From assembly GCA_944989445.1 (NCBI GenBank), contig CALYLW010000168.1, positions 620,001 to 684,000 on the forward strand: DNA of 64,000 nucleotides. Reading direction: 5' to 3'. Made by a program: the position numbers and the translations under genes. The notes beneath the pieces are model-generated. The model was not told the origin of the DNA. It did not search any database and saw nothing but the letters and a program-made list of their open reading frames with translations. Origin of the DNA: Ampullaceana balthica. Its lineage: Eukaryota; Mollusca; Gastropoda; Lymnaeidae. Below, one piece after another: positions 12,683 to 23,932 of the stretch (the stretch's first letter is position 1; each line of letters starts with the position of its first letter).

Positions 12683-12888
12683 CATTTTCTGCCTCCATTC
12701 TCAAAATTCCTAATTAGAATATGTTGCAGGGTGCCTTGTTGATTAAACATACTATTAATATGCATAAGAATGAAATTATTGCAATGCAATCGATAGTCAT
12801 TTTAATATCTTCTAAATAACTAGCAAAAAAAGCGGGAATAAGTGTAGGGTGACCTGTGAAGTTCATCGAAGAGCATCACTACATTACC

Positions 12889-13362
12889 CACCCCCGCCTG
12901 TCCAGAGACCCTACCTCCCCCTCCCACAACATAGCGGTCTGTCGCGAGACCCTACATCCCCACCACCGTGGTCTGTCAAGACACCGTACCTCCCCCCTAC
13001 CGTGGTTTGTCCAGAGACCCTACCCCCCCACACCGCGGTCTGTCAAGAGACCCTACCTCCTCCACAACATAGAGGTCTGTCGCGAGACCCTACATCCCCT
13101 CCACCACAGTTTGTCGAGAGACCCGCCGTCTCGATTGACCATACATGTGTATCACGTCAAAAATACTATGCATTGTAGTCATAGCAACATTACCCACCCC
13201 CGTCTGTCCAGAGACCCTACCTACCTAAACCCCTTTCCACACCGCCGGTCTGTCCAGAGACCCTACCTCCCCACACAGTGGTTTGTCCAGAGACCCTACC
13301 TCCTCCAACACCGCGGTCTTTCCAGAGACCCTACCACCCCCCACACCGCTGTCTGTCCAGAG
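12889..13362 (+). repeat. 34-37-bp minisatellite, left arm
   Basis: Degenerate units built on GTCCAGAGACCCTACCTCC, in two blocks (12889-13123 and 13190-13362) separated by a copy of the inner arm sequence. The proline-rich open frames across it are a product of the repeat and not a gene. Confidence 0.85.
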
Positions 13363-16300
13363 TTATAATAAATAACCCGTAAATATAAAGTTTTTGATTA
13401 CAAATCCCAACGCGAAACCACGCAAAATAAACTCTTGGAAAAAAAATGCACCAAAAATAACTCGTTGTGAACGTCACTCAATATGTAAACGAGACTTAAT
13501 TTTTCTCCACCAGTGATTGGTTGTATGAGCCTGTAGGAGTTTTTAGGGACCAATCGCTATTAATGACCATACAGTACATTGCCTTTTATTATATACGAGC
13601 AACCAAGCCCGTCCAAGGACGTTCCGCCACTGTTCGGTGGCATGTTGTAACTCCCCTTCAACAGCCGTCTCGACCGGCATACATGTGCATCACGTCAAAA
13701 ATACTATTCATTATAGTTAAAATAAATAACTCGTAAAAACAGAGCTTTTTGCTATAAATCCCAACGTGCATAACTCAAAATAAAGTCTTGGAAGAAATAC
13801 TGCATCAAAAATAACTCGTTTTGAACGTCCGCGTAAACTTGATATGATTGGCTGTAAGAGTCATGTGTGTTTGAGAGACCAATCGCTATAGATGACGGGA
13901 CAGAACTTAGCCTTTATAGGATAGGATAATAAAAGACAGTAGTCTGTGCGGTCCTCGATAGTCGATTGGTCCCTCAAACACATACAGCCAATCACTAGCG
14001 GAGAAAAATTGAATCTTATTTCCATATTTAACAAATTTACGCGGACGTTCAAAACGAGTTATTTTTGGTGCAGTAATTTTGTATTTTGTATTTTTTGCCT
14101 TGTAGGAAGTGGAGGGATCAACAAAGGCTAGGGACCCAACATGAACAAAGGCAGCTACCCATTGAGCTGTGAGGGGCACCCCCTCCCCCCCAAGTGGTTG
14201 CGCGGAAGGCCAACAACCCTGCCGTGTAAAAAAAACAGTTACAAAACAAACCAAAAAAAAGCGAAAAGAGCAACAAAAGACATTTCAGTAAAAGACATTT
14301 CAGTCCTGGGAGAGGATGGATTCCTTGATGAGGAAAATATGAAGCCTAACAGTGAAAGCCAAAATCTGAAAGCTATTAGGTCGACAACTATTATCTCTAC
14401 CAGGACCAACACCGTCATCGGAGCTTGGATTGTCCGCACAATGTATAAGGCTGGTAAAGCTGCACAAATAGCTGCTGAGATGAGGGGCTATAAGCTCACC
14501 ATTCTTGGAATCAGCGAAGCAAAATGGAATGGATGAGGTCATAAGAGATTAATCTCAGGAGAGATGGTGTTATTTTCGGGACATGAGGAAGACGACGCCC
14601 CACATACCCTGGGTGTTGCCATGATGCTATCAAGAGCAGCACAAGGAGCACTCATTGGATGGGAGGCTCATGGACCTAGAATTCTCTAAGCAACCTTTCG
14701 GTTTTCTCCTGCATCTGAAACATAGCATCAACTTAGATATCATCCAATGCTACGCACCAACTAATGAAAGCGACGAATGAGACAAAGAAGAATTCTATAA
14801 TAGAGTAATGTCAATAGTCCAGGTCGCCCACGGCGGAACATCGTCATCCTCATGGGAGACTTTAATGCCAAGATTGACAGTAACAACACAGGGTATGAAG
14901 AGGTTATGTGACAGCAAGGGATAGGCAAGATGAATGACAATGGTGAGAGATTTGTGGACCCATGTGCCACAGCAGAGCTGGTCATAGGCGGGAGTATTTT
15001 AGAGCACAAGAAAATACATAAAGCTACATGGGTCTCACCGGACATGAGAACGATGAATCGAATAGACCATGTATGCATTTTTTTAAAAATCAGGCGATCT
15101 CTCCAAGACGCACGTGTAAATAAGGAAGTTGATGGTGCATCAGATCACCATCTTCTTGTGGCCAGGCTGAATTTAAAGCTAAAAATATATTATACCGAGC
15201 AACCAGCACATAGGTCTCGGTATAATACCTCCCTCCTGAAGGACCAAGCCAAAATGGAAGAATTCAAGATGTCAATATCCAATAAGTTCCATGCCCTACG
15301 CGAAATACTCGAAGACCAGACCACTGAAGGGAAGGGGCAAAACGTTAAAGAAACAGTCCAGTCAAAATGCCAAGAAGTGCTAGGAAACAGGAAACGGGCA
15401 CACAAAGATTGGATAACAGCAGGTACACTGAGTAAAATAGAAGAAAGGAAAAGAAAGAAAACAGAAATGAATAACAGCCGCACCCGAGCGCAGAAAAAAC
15501 AAATCCCAGAAAGAGCATGCAGATGCAAATAAGGAAGTTGAGAAAAGCATCAAGAGGGACAAGAAGGAATTTGTTGATAAACTTGCTAAAGTAGCAGAAG
15601 ATGCAGCTCACCAAAGGAACATGAGGGAACTGCTTGATACCATTAAGACGCTATCTGGGAAATTTAGCAAGGTAGAGAGACCGGTGAAGGATAAAATGGG
15701 AAACACCATACCAAGTGAAGAGCAACAGAGAGGGATATGGAAGGAGCACTTTGAAGAGCTTTTAAACAGGCCAAAACCAAAGAACCCACCAGATATTCAA
15801 CCAGCTGATAATGCCCTGCTAATTGACTGCAATATTCCCACCAAAGAAGAGATTAGCAGGGCCATTAAACAAACTCAGAAATGGGAAGGCTGTAGGACCT
15901 GATGGCATCCCAGCAGAGGCACTGAAGCCGGACGTGGAAACCAGTGTGGAAATGCTACGCCCTCTGTTTATGACGAAATGGGAAGAAGAGCAAGTTCCTT
16001 CCGATTGGAAGGAGGGATACCTTTTCAAGATCCCAAAGAAGGGGGATTTAAGCTCCTGCTCGAACTACAGAGGGATCTCCCTGCTGTCCATCCCAGGAAA
16101 GGTGTTCAAATTGTGTACTAATTAACAGGATAAAAAAATCTGTAGACCCTCTGCTGCGGGACCAACAAGGTGGCTTTCGCACCAACAGATCGTGCACTGA
16201 CCAGATAGCGACACTGCGCATCATTCTAGAGCAGTGACTAGAGGGGAACTCGCCTCTCTATGTAAACTTTGTTCACTATGAAAAAGCCTTCGACCGTGTG

Positions 16301-16980
16301 GAGAGGGAAACCTTGTGGATATTGCTAAGGCATTATGGGGTGCCACATAAGATTACTGATATAATCAGAAACACGAATGGATAAACTGCCGAGTTGTCCA
16401 TGGTCAGCAGATGACAAATTATAAATGCTTTCCAGGTGAAGACTGGTGTGAGACAAGGTAGCTTGCTGTCACCCTTCCTGTTCCTATTAGCCATTGACTG
16501 GATGATGAAAACATCCACACAGCAGAAAAGGAATGGAATCCAATGGGCTTTGTGGGATCAACTTGATGATCTTGTCTTTGCTGATGATCTTACCCAAAAA
16601 CAGATGTAGGAGAAAACAAACATTTTCACAGCCACTTTTGCTAGCATGGGTTTCATTATACACAAAGGGAAAAGTAAAGTCCCCAAGGTTAATGCCCCCA
16701 GTACATCACCCATCATGCGTGAAGGAGAAGCCCTTGAGGGGGTGGGCAGTTTTGTTTACCTTGGCAGCGTGGTATATAGATAAACAATGTGGTACAGACG
16801 CTGATGTCAAAATAAGGATCGGAAAAGCAAGAGCAGCCTACCAACAACTCAAGAATGTTTTGCTCGCCAAAAACTTAAGCAGCAAGTTAAAAGTAAGGAT
16901 TTTTAACGCTATGGTGAAACCCAGTGGCGTAGCTAGAACTTTTGCCGCCCGGGGAGGTCTCCAATTTGCCGCCCTTATAT

Positions 16981-17362
16981 GGGCCGTCCATAAATGACGT
17001 CACGAATATTGTTGGGGGGAGGGCAGTCACACATTTGACGTCACAACAAAACGCCCAACTTGAAATAAAAGTTCCACTTAAATATATGATAACTATAGAT
17101 AACAGACACTTTATTTAATGACGTTTTACATGACTTCAAGCGTGTTACGATATTATTATTAGAGTGCAGCTTTAATCTAAAAGCATATTTAAATGACAAA
17201 GAATTTATTTGAAACATTGACATTTTCAAATAGAAAATACGGTTTTTAAGCTTTGTGACGTCATATTGAAGAAGGGGTCTAAATTTTTGTGACGACGTGT
17301 GACGAGGGGGGAGGGGGTATAAAATCAGCCAAAATCGCGTAACATCATTTATGGACGCCCCT
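16981..17362. mobile_element. GGCCGTCC-type MITE, copy 1 (both ends present)
   Basis: Starts GGGCCGTCCATAAATGACGT and ends with the inverted counterpart ATCATTTATGGACGCCCC. The interior has GTGACGTCA motifs and G-rich patches. It is non-coding, about 380 bp, and nested in hAT 1. Relatives lie at 24536, 25621, 36885, 42378 and 47498, with a subfamily at 41700 and 42025. Confidence 0.88.
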
Positions 17363-17809
17363 TACGTGAATTGCGAAATATTGTTTTTATAAATTTATTA
17401 ACGTTAATACATAATTGTAATTGAAACGAAATAAAGGTGGAGAATATTTTTACCATCGCACGCCTAATTTATTTAAGCAATAATAAAAGAGACGCATAAG
17501 ATGATATAAATATATAAATACCTATAAATAAACATTAATTATTTATAAAAATACAATTTTTTTTTCAAAGGCCACAAGAAAGTTATTGATGTCGCAGGTC
17601 CCCCCTCCCCTCCAAATGAGACAAATCCTATTCCAAATTTACACCTCAAAAACATTACCAATTAATATGCTTTTATTTTTATTTGTAAATATATGATATT
17701 TTTATCAACAAAGAAATTTAATACATTAGTATTTAAACATATTTTAAATTTACTTATATAACTTTCATAGTAGAAAAATCGTGTATAATGCTATCAAAAT
17801 TTAAATTAT

Positions 17810-18600
17810 TTGTAATATCTTGTTCTATGGACAATATTGCAAGATTATGTAGTCTGAAATCACTCATTGTGGAACGAAGATAATGTTTTTATCAACTTCA
17901 GTTTGGAGAAGCTCCTTTCACAACTAGCGACACTGATAGCAATTGTTGAAAAAATTATTTGCAAAATTATAATGTTGGGTACAGAATTTTCCAATCTATA
18001 CTGCTGAATATATTTTAATAGATCAAAGGGGCCTTTCCCCCCATTTTTTCTAAAATTATGCCTCTTCTTGTAGTGTAGGTACAGCCAGGGCTGGTCTTAG
18101 GCCACTGCAACCTATGCGGCCGCAGTGAGTCCCGCTCTTTCATAGCCCCTATCTATCTTAATTTTCACTTATTATCCTTATTACTACCTTATCACTCCCC
18201 AAACTGGGACCCGCGCAATACTTTTCGCATACTAAGCCGCATTGGGCCCCACAATATAATTGCCTTGACAAGCCCTGTGTACGGCCATAAGAACCTGGAT
18301 CCTTTTTGTTTCAATATTGAACTGTTCTCTATCAATGTCAATAAAGAAATTTATTTGATGTTCAAATTCTTCATTTAGTAGGTTACATGGTATTAAAAAC
18401 GAATATTTTCTTGCAAGTACATGCAACTCATCAACGCGTTCTTTTATTTTCTTTTATAATTTCATCCATGGATAAAAAAATTTCTCGTTGTACTTCTTGC
18501 TATAAAGATATAACCACGTCTTCTGAATTTATCCCACTCATATTTTTTCTCCTTCTAACTCGGCGTTCAGTTGATATATCCAACTCTCTATAACAACGTT
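17810..18600 (-). pseudogene. hAT transposase remnant (ZMYM1-like group)
   Basis: On the minus strand, 17945-17870 translates to a block with SVASCERSFSKLKLIK, the conserved start of the hAT C-terminal dimerisation domain. After a frameshift, the following bases (about 17865-17812) give NLAILSIEQDI, the usual next block. Further upstream (18426-18278) a frame with KYSFLIPCNLL and FFIDIDREQF resembles the preceding region. Stops, frameshifts and a MITE insertion (18086-18277) break the gene. The family match is from recalled motifs, so the subgroup is tentative. Confidence 0.8.
18086..18277. mobile_element. hAT-type MITE nested in hAT 1
   Basis: Left end CAGGGCTGGTCTTAG, right end GACAAGCCCTG. 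The flanking 8-mers GGTACAGC and TGTACGGC match at 6 of 8 positions. 192 bp, non-coding, inserted within the decayed transposase gene. Confidence 0.65.
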
Positions 18601-20111
18601 CTGTATTAGGCACATCTCTTTGTTCGATGAAATGGGTTTGCATTAAAAAATAAATAATTTAAATGCGGGTTCCCATAAATTCAGATTACATAGAAATGAA
18701 AAAGATTGCCTTGAACTGAGGAAAATTCCAGCATCTGATCTCGTTTTACTAGTTACTTCTTCAGATGTCAAATTTTTCCAAGACGCTTGACATTTTAAAG
18801 GATGTCATTTCGAAATTATTTATGCTATTGTGGTGTTTATTAACGAAAGAAATTTGACTATTTTCATGTTCTTGCCATAAATTTTAATAATTTTCCATAA
18901 AATAAACAAATTTAAATTATTTACACATTACTTTAATTGGATAGGTGTAAAAAAATTAATTAATAACCGTATTTAAATGAAAAACACAAATTATGTGTGC
19001 TACTTCAATGCGATAAAAACAGAATAAATTTGATTTACCACCATGCCATGTAGGTACTTCTTAGCGCATCATTCTGCGCATGTCGAAATTCCACGCAAAA
19101 ACTGTCGTGGCGATATTAACAACGCATATTATTCGGCCCAGCGGTGATGTGTTGTTGTTTTTGATGTTTTTTTGTATGTGAGCAGTTTTCTTATAAAAGC
19201 GTCATCTGTGAATATTACCGCTTAATTTTCCAAAACAAATCGATACCTTTTTTGAGCGATTTTAAATTTTTGAATGGTTTTGCGTTAGTTATAACAACCG
19301 CTATGTAATCAAACAAATTTTGCGTGAATCCGTTAATTAAGACACGAAACTAAGAATATTTTTGTTTCACCTTGGTTTTCCCCTTCAAAAGAAAAAGGGC
19401 GGTTTTCGGAAACGGCTTTATTTTTCAAATGCCCACAAATGCCGCCCCCAAAATGTGTGCCGCCCGGGGCGGACCGCCCCCACCACCCCCCCCTAGCTAC
19501 GCCACTGGTGAAACCTGTGCTGCTATATGGAGCCGAGAAGTGGAGAACAACGGCCGTAAAACTGACCAGAATCCAGTCCTTTATCAACAATTGTCTAAGA
19601 AGAATTATCAGAATTCACTGGCCAGACAAAATCAGCAACCAGGAACTGTGGCAGCGGACAAAACAGAAGCCAATTGAGGAAGAGATTTTTCAGAAGTCAT
19701 GAAGCTGGATTGGTCATACATTAAGAAATCCTGCTTCTAATACAACAAGGCAAGCCCTGAAATGGAACCCCCAGGGTAAGCGGAAAAGAGGCCGTCCAAG
19801 AAACACTTGGAGCCGAGAGTTGGAGGCAGACATCAAGAGAATTCCCCATGAATGGAATATCCTGGAGAAGCTGGCCCAGGATAGAGTTGCCTGGGGGTCT
19901 CTCGTAGGTGGCCTATGCCCTTGAAGGAACCGTATACGCCGACCATGGACGAGAAGGCTCAACAACAACAAAAATTCCAAGACCTTATTTTGAGCGGTGC
20001 GCGTTGGGATGCATAGTCAAAAAAAAATTGTTTTTTACTGGTTATTTATTATAACTATAATGTATAGTATTTTTGACGTGATACACAGGTATGGCCGGTC
20101 GAGACGGCGGG

Positions 20112-20345
20112 TCTCTCGACAAACAGTGGTGGAGAGGAGGTAGGGTCTTTAGACAGAATACGGTGTGGGGGGAGGTAAGGTCTCTGGACAGACCACGGTG
20201 TGGGGGGTGGAGGTAGGGTCTCTGTACAGACTGTGGTGTGGGGGGGGGGTAGGGTCTCTGGACAGACGGTGGTTTGGGGGGAGGAGGTAGGGTCTCTGAA
20301 CAGATCGCGGTGTGGGGCTTGGGGGGAGGTAGGGTCTCTGGACAA
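20112..20345 (-). repeat. 34-37-bp minisatellite, right arm
   Basis: Reverse complement of the array at 12889-13362: units of GGTAGGGTCTCTGGACAGAC with G-rich spacers. It forms the far arm of the foldback element. Confidence 0.85.
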
Positions 20346-21588
20346 TGCCTCTGGTTGCAGGGTTGCCAGTTGGCCTTTTAAAGGCCAAATTCTCAAAATT
20401 TGGCCTTTTTTAAAGATGGTTTGGCTTCAAATATTTTGGGGGTCTTTTGGGCCTTTTTTTGGGTTTTTTAAAAAGAAAAAATATATATATATATATATAT
20501 TAGGGCCGTTAATGATTAATTTAAATTTAATCGTTAACTTTTGGGAAAATTAACTATTAATTAATCGTTAATTTCGATTAAATCCAAACATCAAAATTTA
20601 CGGTGTTATAAGCAACATTATTAAATGTACTTGTCGAAAATCGAAATAACACTGGGATCTCTTCTTTATATGCAGCGGCGTAGCGTGGGTATGTGCCGAC
20701 GGGGCAGAACCCAGGACTGCCCCCCCCCCGGAAAAATATGTTTATGTTATGAAGAAAAAAGTTTAGAATGTAATAATGTCTCTATACATTTTAATCATAG
20801 AAATAAATAGCTTTCATTTCTTGATTAAAATTAAAGTTTTCTGCTTTTCCTCATGGAACAATCTTTGATTTATCAATATTGTCAGTCATGTGATGCTTAA
20901 TTTTTAAAAAGCTATAAATTAGTCAATCTTGGTGTAATCATTATTGATAGCATTCAATTTTATTTAAATTTTAGAGAAGCTTTTCTCACAGTTGACATTA
21001 CTGATGGATGTTTTAAGGTATATATGAAGTAATATGATGTCATATTTGGCAGGATAACTTGGAGCCTAAATTTCTTGACAAACTTGCGTAAATCCTATCG
21101 GCCTGAATTCATTAATTCATATTTTTAAACCTGTGAGGTAAAATTATATTTCCTTGACAATGTCAAGTGAAATACTTACTCTAATTTTGTCCAGTAGATT
21201 AGCTGGTGTATGAAAATCATATCTATTTTGCTAATTCTGTAACTTTCAAAACTAAACATGAATTTCTACAGTAAACTCATCTTATGATGAATAAAATTTC
21301 TTCTCAGCTGTTTTTCTTCATAACATTCCTACATATTCGCTTCCATCGCCAAAATTGTGCTCTTTTGTTCTTTGACTGGAATGTTCCATTAAAATGATAA
21401 CGTATGCATTATAAAATTTTAGCAAAAGTCAAAGGATCGTTTAAGTATTCAATCAGTTTCTCTGTGAGTAGCCTCTGCAACGCATTTTTAGCACTATACT
21501 TTGGGGCATCATTGACTTCATAAAGTACATGTTTCCATAAAGCAAATAATTCCAAATGATTCCAAAATATTTCAATGTGACTAGCAAA

Positions 21589-22169
21589 CTATGGCGGATT
21601 AAGCTGAACGGGCTAAAGCCAGGGGCACCCGATGATTTAGGGCCCCCAAACTCAATATATTTTATAATAAATGTGGACAAATGTATACATGAATTGCTGA
21701 AAATATTATAAATTAATAAAATCTCATCTATTAAAATGATGTCTTTTCCGACACGATAATCTTAGCAGTCAAAAAAACCTTATTTGGTAGGATCAACAAC
21801 AGAAATTATTAAAGACTATTATATATATGTTTTAATTTGGCAACCATAGAAGAGCTCTCGTGGCCGAATGGGAAGTACTAAGTCTTGTGGTACTAGCTGT
21901 GGTGGGTTCGATCCCCGGGTGGGGTTAGAATATTTTTTTCATGTGTTTTTTAATTTTATAAATTGTCTTTTACAATCAATTTTAGGATACCGGCAAAAAG
22001 TTATTTCTTCGAATTTGGTTTTTTCATAAATAATCATTTTGGATGAATATTTACAAGTTACAGTCTTATATTAGCTGCTAGCAATCATTTTATCTAAAGG
22101 TACACTGGCTGGATAGGGCCCCAGTTTGAATTACAGCCAGGGGCCCCGTGCAGTCTTAATCCGCCCCTG
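21589..22169. mobile_element. Short hAT derivative carrying a tRNA-like module, copy 1
   Basis: Left end CTATGGCGGATTAAG and right end CTTAATCCGCCCCTG. The 8-bp target duplication CTAGCAAA is exact (21581-21588 and 22170-22177). 581 bp with no transposase. A module with tRNA-like A and B boxes sits in the interior (21851-21926). It is nested in hAT 2. Copy 2 is at 32026-32614 and a decayed third copy at 47458-48060. Confidence 0.92.
21851..21926 (+). other. tRNA-like (pol III promoter-like) module inside a hAT derivative
   Basis: Contains TGGCCGAATGG, close to the tRNA box A of the Ser/Leu type, and GGGTTCGATCCCCGGG, a consensus-like box B with its T-arm stem, about 45 bases apart. The acceptor ends do not pair, so it is not a functional tRNA gene. 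Confidence 0.7.
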
Positions 22170-23574
22170 CTAGCAAAGCTCCTACGTGTAAGTGTGTGTT
22201 TAGAACTTCGTTTGCTTTTGTCACTTAGTTTTTGTTTAATAGCTTTCAGAGTAACCTTAAAATGGCTTCATGGTTATTTCACTATTTTGTATTCTGAATT
22301 CTGTTTAATGTCTTGCCTCCAGCAGCAATTAGATTTTTTCCATTGATCTCTGGAAATTGAAAAGAATGCCTACCAACGTTCTAATTTACCAAAAATATTT
22401 GGAGAATTCGCAGCACGTAAAGAAATCAGATTTGATAACGGTTTGAGCAAAGAACTATAATATGACATTTAGATTTATGTCCTAGAGTCTTTTTTGAACT
22501 CATTTATACTTTCCAGCCATGAAGAAGTATTAACAAACGTTGGACTTCTGCAGTTAATTATTTAAAAAAAAATAGTTCAAATCATTTCAGAAATATCATA
22601 AGCAGATTCATTTTTTGTTTCAATGAAATCTTTGAAAATTCTAAAATGTCTAATTTCTGATTTTCAATCATTACACATCGTACAAATAGACTTGTTAGAT
22701 TCTTATTTGAAATATATAGAGAGAGCTATCGAATTCGAAAACGGTTCCATGACGCTTCGACTCCGGTCAGTTCGACCCAAGTGATTCTTATGTTACTGCA
22801 GCCCTTTGTTGTTGTTGTTTTATTTATTTTTATATAAATTTATTTTTTTTAAATTCAGTGGCATTAGTTTCAGAAGACTTTAGATACATTATAGAGTTTT
22901 AAGTTTTGGCATTCGAAATTTTGGCATATTTTGATATAGTTCCTGCATTTTCTTTATTAATTTTTTCCTTGGCTTTTATTTTTTATTAAACTTTATTTTA
23001 ACATTTTTCCTTTTAGAAGCTTATTAACAACAAGGAATTTGCCAACCCCCCCCCCACCAAAAAAAAACAAAAAAAAACCAAAAACAAAAAAACAAACAAA
23101 CAAAAACACACAAAACAAAACAAAAGTGCCACCCGGAGCATTCGATACGCTTATGTTTGAAATTGATAGGGAACAGTTATTTTCACTTCTACAACAGGAG
23201 GGCTGTCTAATTTGGAGAATCAACCAACTTACCAGCACATCAGTATTACGTTCTCTTACTACTTAAGACTTTTGATTTTTTAGTTTCGTAATATCAGAAT
23301 AATTTATATCCAATATGGAGTTGTAAGTTTTGGCAATAGAAACGTTTACAATAGTTTAGGATAGTTCCTTTATTTCTTTTATCAAATTCTTATTTGGTAT
23401 TTATTTTATTTTGATAAAAATTCCCACTTTTAAAAAAAGTTCATTCTTAGAAAGCTAATTAATGAAGAGGATTTGTCGCCCCTAACAAAGTGCCGCCTGG
23501 GGCATTTGCCCCCCCCCCTTGCCCCCCTCTCGCTACGCCACGGTTTATATGTCATCTTTTAACCAACAACGCTA

Positions 23575-23768
23575 GCAGACAAGTGTATTGTTATTATTTG
23601 GTTCAAGTGATGAGCGGATCTTATTGACAATATAACCAGCCGAGCTGAACGATCGTTCACATAGCTTTAGATTGTCTCAGCTGAAGCTTCTGATACTGCA
23701 GCGGATGTTTGGTTTGCAAGTGATATTTAAGCGAAGTGTTAGAACAATAGTAGCAATGCTCCCGTTAA
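23575..23768 (-). pseudogene. hAT transposase remnant: BED finger joined to dimerisation domain
   Basis: Reading the minus strand from 23768, the frame gives CYYCSNTSLKYHLQTKH, a C-x2-C, H-x4-H BED-type finger. About 30 bases later and one frame over comes CERSFSSAGYIVNKIRSSLE, the hAT C-terminal dimerisation motif. In intact transposases these are several hundred residues apart. The gene has therefore lost its catalytic core by internal deletion, as in many non-autonomous hAT copies. Confidence 0.85.
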
Positions 23769-23932
23769 CCGGCGTGGTTGCGCAGATATTTGTCCGACGC
23801 CACGCAGAAGTTTAGAATCACCGCGCCACAAATTTTGTAAAACATTGCACAAAAATGGACGTTGTGCAAATTTGCACACGAGTTTTTTTTATTTAACTTT
23901 GCACACGAAGCTTAGACTTAGAGGGATCATTG
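23753..23932. mobile_element. CAATGTTCCC-type MITE, copy 1
   Basis: Aligns with 37514-37696 over its length (shared AAATTTTGTAAAA and ATTGCACAAAAATGGA blocks), with inverted ends GCAATGCTCCC and its counterpart. It is inserted immediately upstream of the BED-finger remnant. No clean target duplication is visible at this copy. Confidence 0.7.

Larger units (their letters stand above)
16922..19507. mobile_element. hAT transposon 1, with exact target-site duplication
   Basis: The left end CAGTGGCGTAGCTAG (16922-16936) and right end CTAGCTACGCCACTG (19493-19507) are perfect 15-bp inverted repeats. The element is flanked by the 8-bp duplication GTGAAACC (16914-16921 and 19508-19515), diagnostic of hAT insertion. 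Removing it rejoins the retrotransposon frame from the MVKP codons to VLLYGAE. Transposase remnants lie on the minus strand. Two smaller elements sit inside (16981-17362 and 18086-18277). Confidence 0.95.
14078..19973 (+). mobile_element. RTE-like non-LTR retrotransposon, near full length, interrupted by a hAT element
   Basis: With the inserted hAT (16922-19507) removed, about 3.3 kb remains, the usual size of an RTE element. In order it shows: the start of an AP-endonuclease-like domain (14380-14535, with GAWIVRTMY and ISEAKWNG), its C-terminal part (14930-15190, with IDHV and SDHH), an RT domain from about 15830 (NGKAVGPDGIPAE, NYRGISLL), a QQGGFR block, FDRVE, GVRQG and FADDL (16586-16600), and after the hAT an LLYGAE block, CLRRI, WIGH and GRPRNTW. 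Several stops and frameshifts make it inactive. It ends in an A/C-rich CAACAACAACAAAA tail. The junctions fall inside the foldback arm (GCAGTAATT on the left, ATTCCAAG on the right). Confidence 0.9.
12860..20345. mobile_element. Foldback-type composite element with minisatellite arms, split by a retrotransposon
   Basis: The outer parts (12889-13362 and 20112-20345) carry the same minisatellite in opposite orientation. Inside it, 13661-13925 is inverted relative to 13950-14077 plus 19974-20110. Matching landmarks are the block containing CACGTCAAAAATACTAT, the block ending AATAACTCGT, and the central arms GATTGGCTGTA and its complement. A third partial left arm lies at 13370-13600. The right arm is interrupted by the retrotransposon at 14078-19973. 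This is the outermost and oldest layer. No transposase is seen, so the class is open. Confidence 0.7.
20673..23543. mobile_element. hAT transposon 2, nested in hAT 4
   Basis: Left end CAGCGGCGTAGCGTG, right end CTCGCTACGCCACGG. The target duplication TTTATATG is exact (20665-20672 and 23544-23551). The interior aligns with hAT 3 (38762-40932). Near 20971-21000 the minus strand encodes NCEKSFSKI, a relic of the hAT dimerisation domain. A second copy of the right end lies inside (about 22830-23150, with a C/A-rich tract), so this copy is itself composite. Confidence 0.92.

Noticed and set aside
12849..13368. Overlapping proline-rich frames of 109 and 170 codons
   Set aside because: Translations of the minisatellite. 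The phase changes freely and there is no conserved protein.
21851..21926. Functional tRNA gene
   Set aside because: Only A and B boxes resemble tRNA. The acceptor ends do not pair, and the module is part of a transposon.
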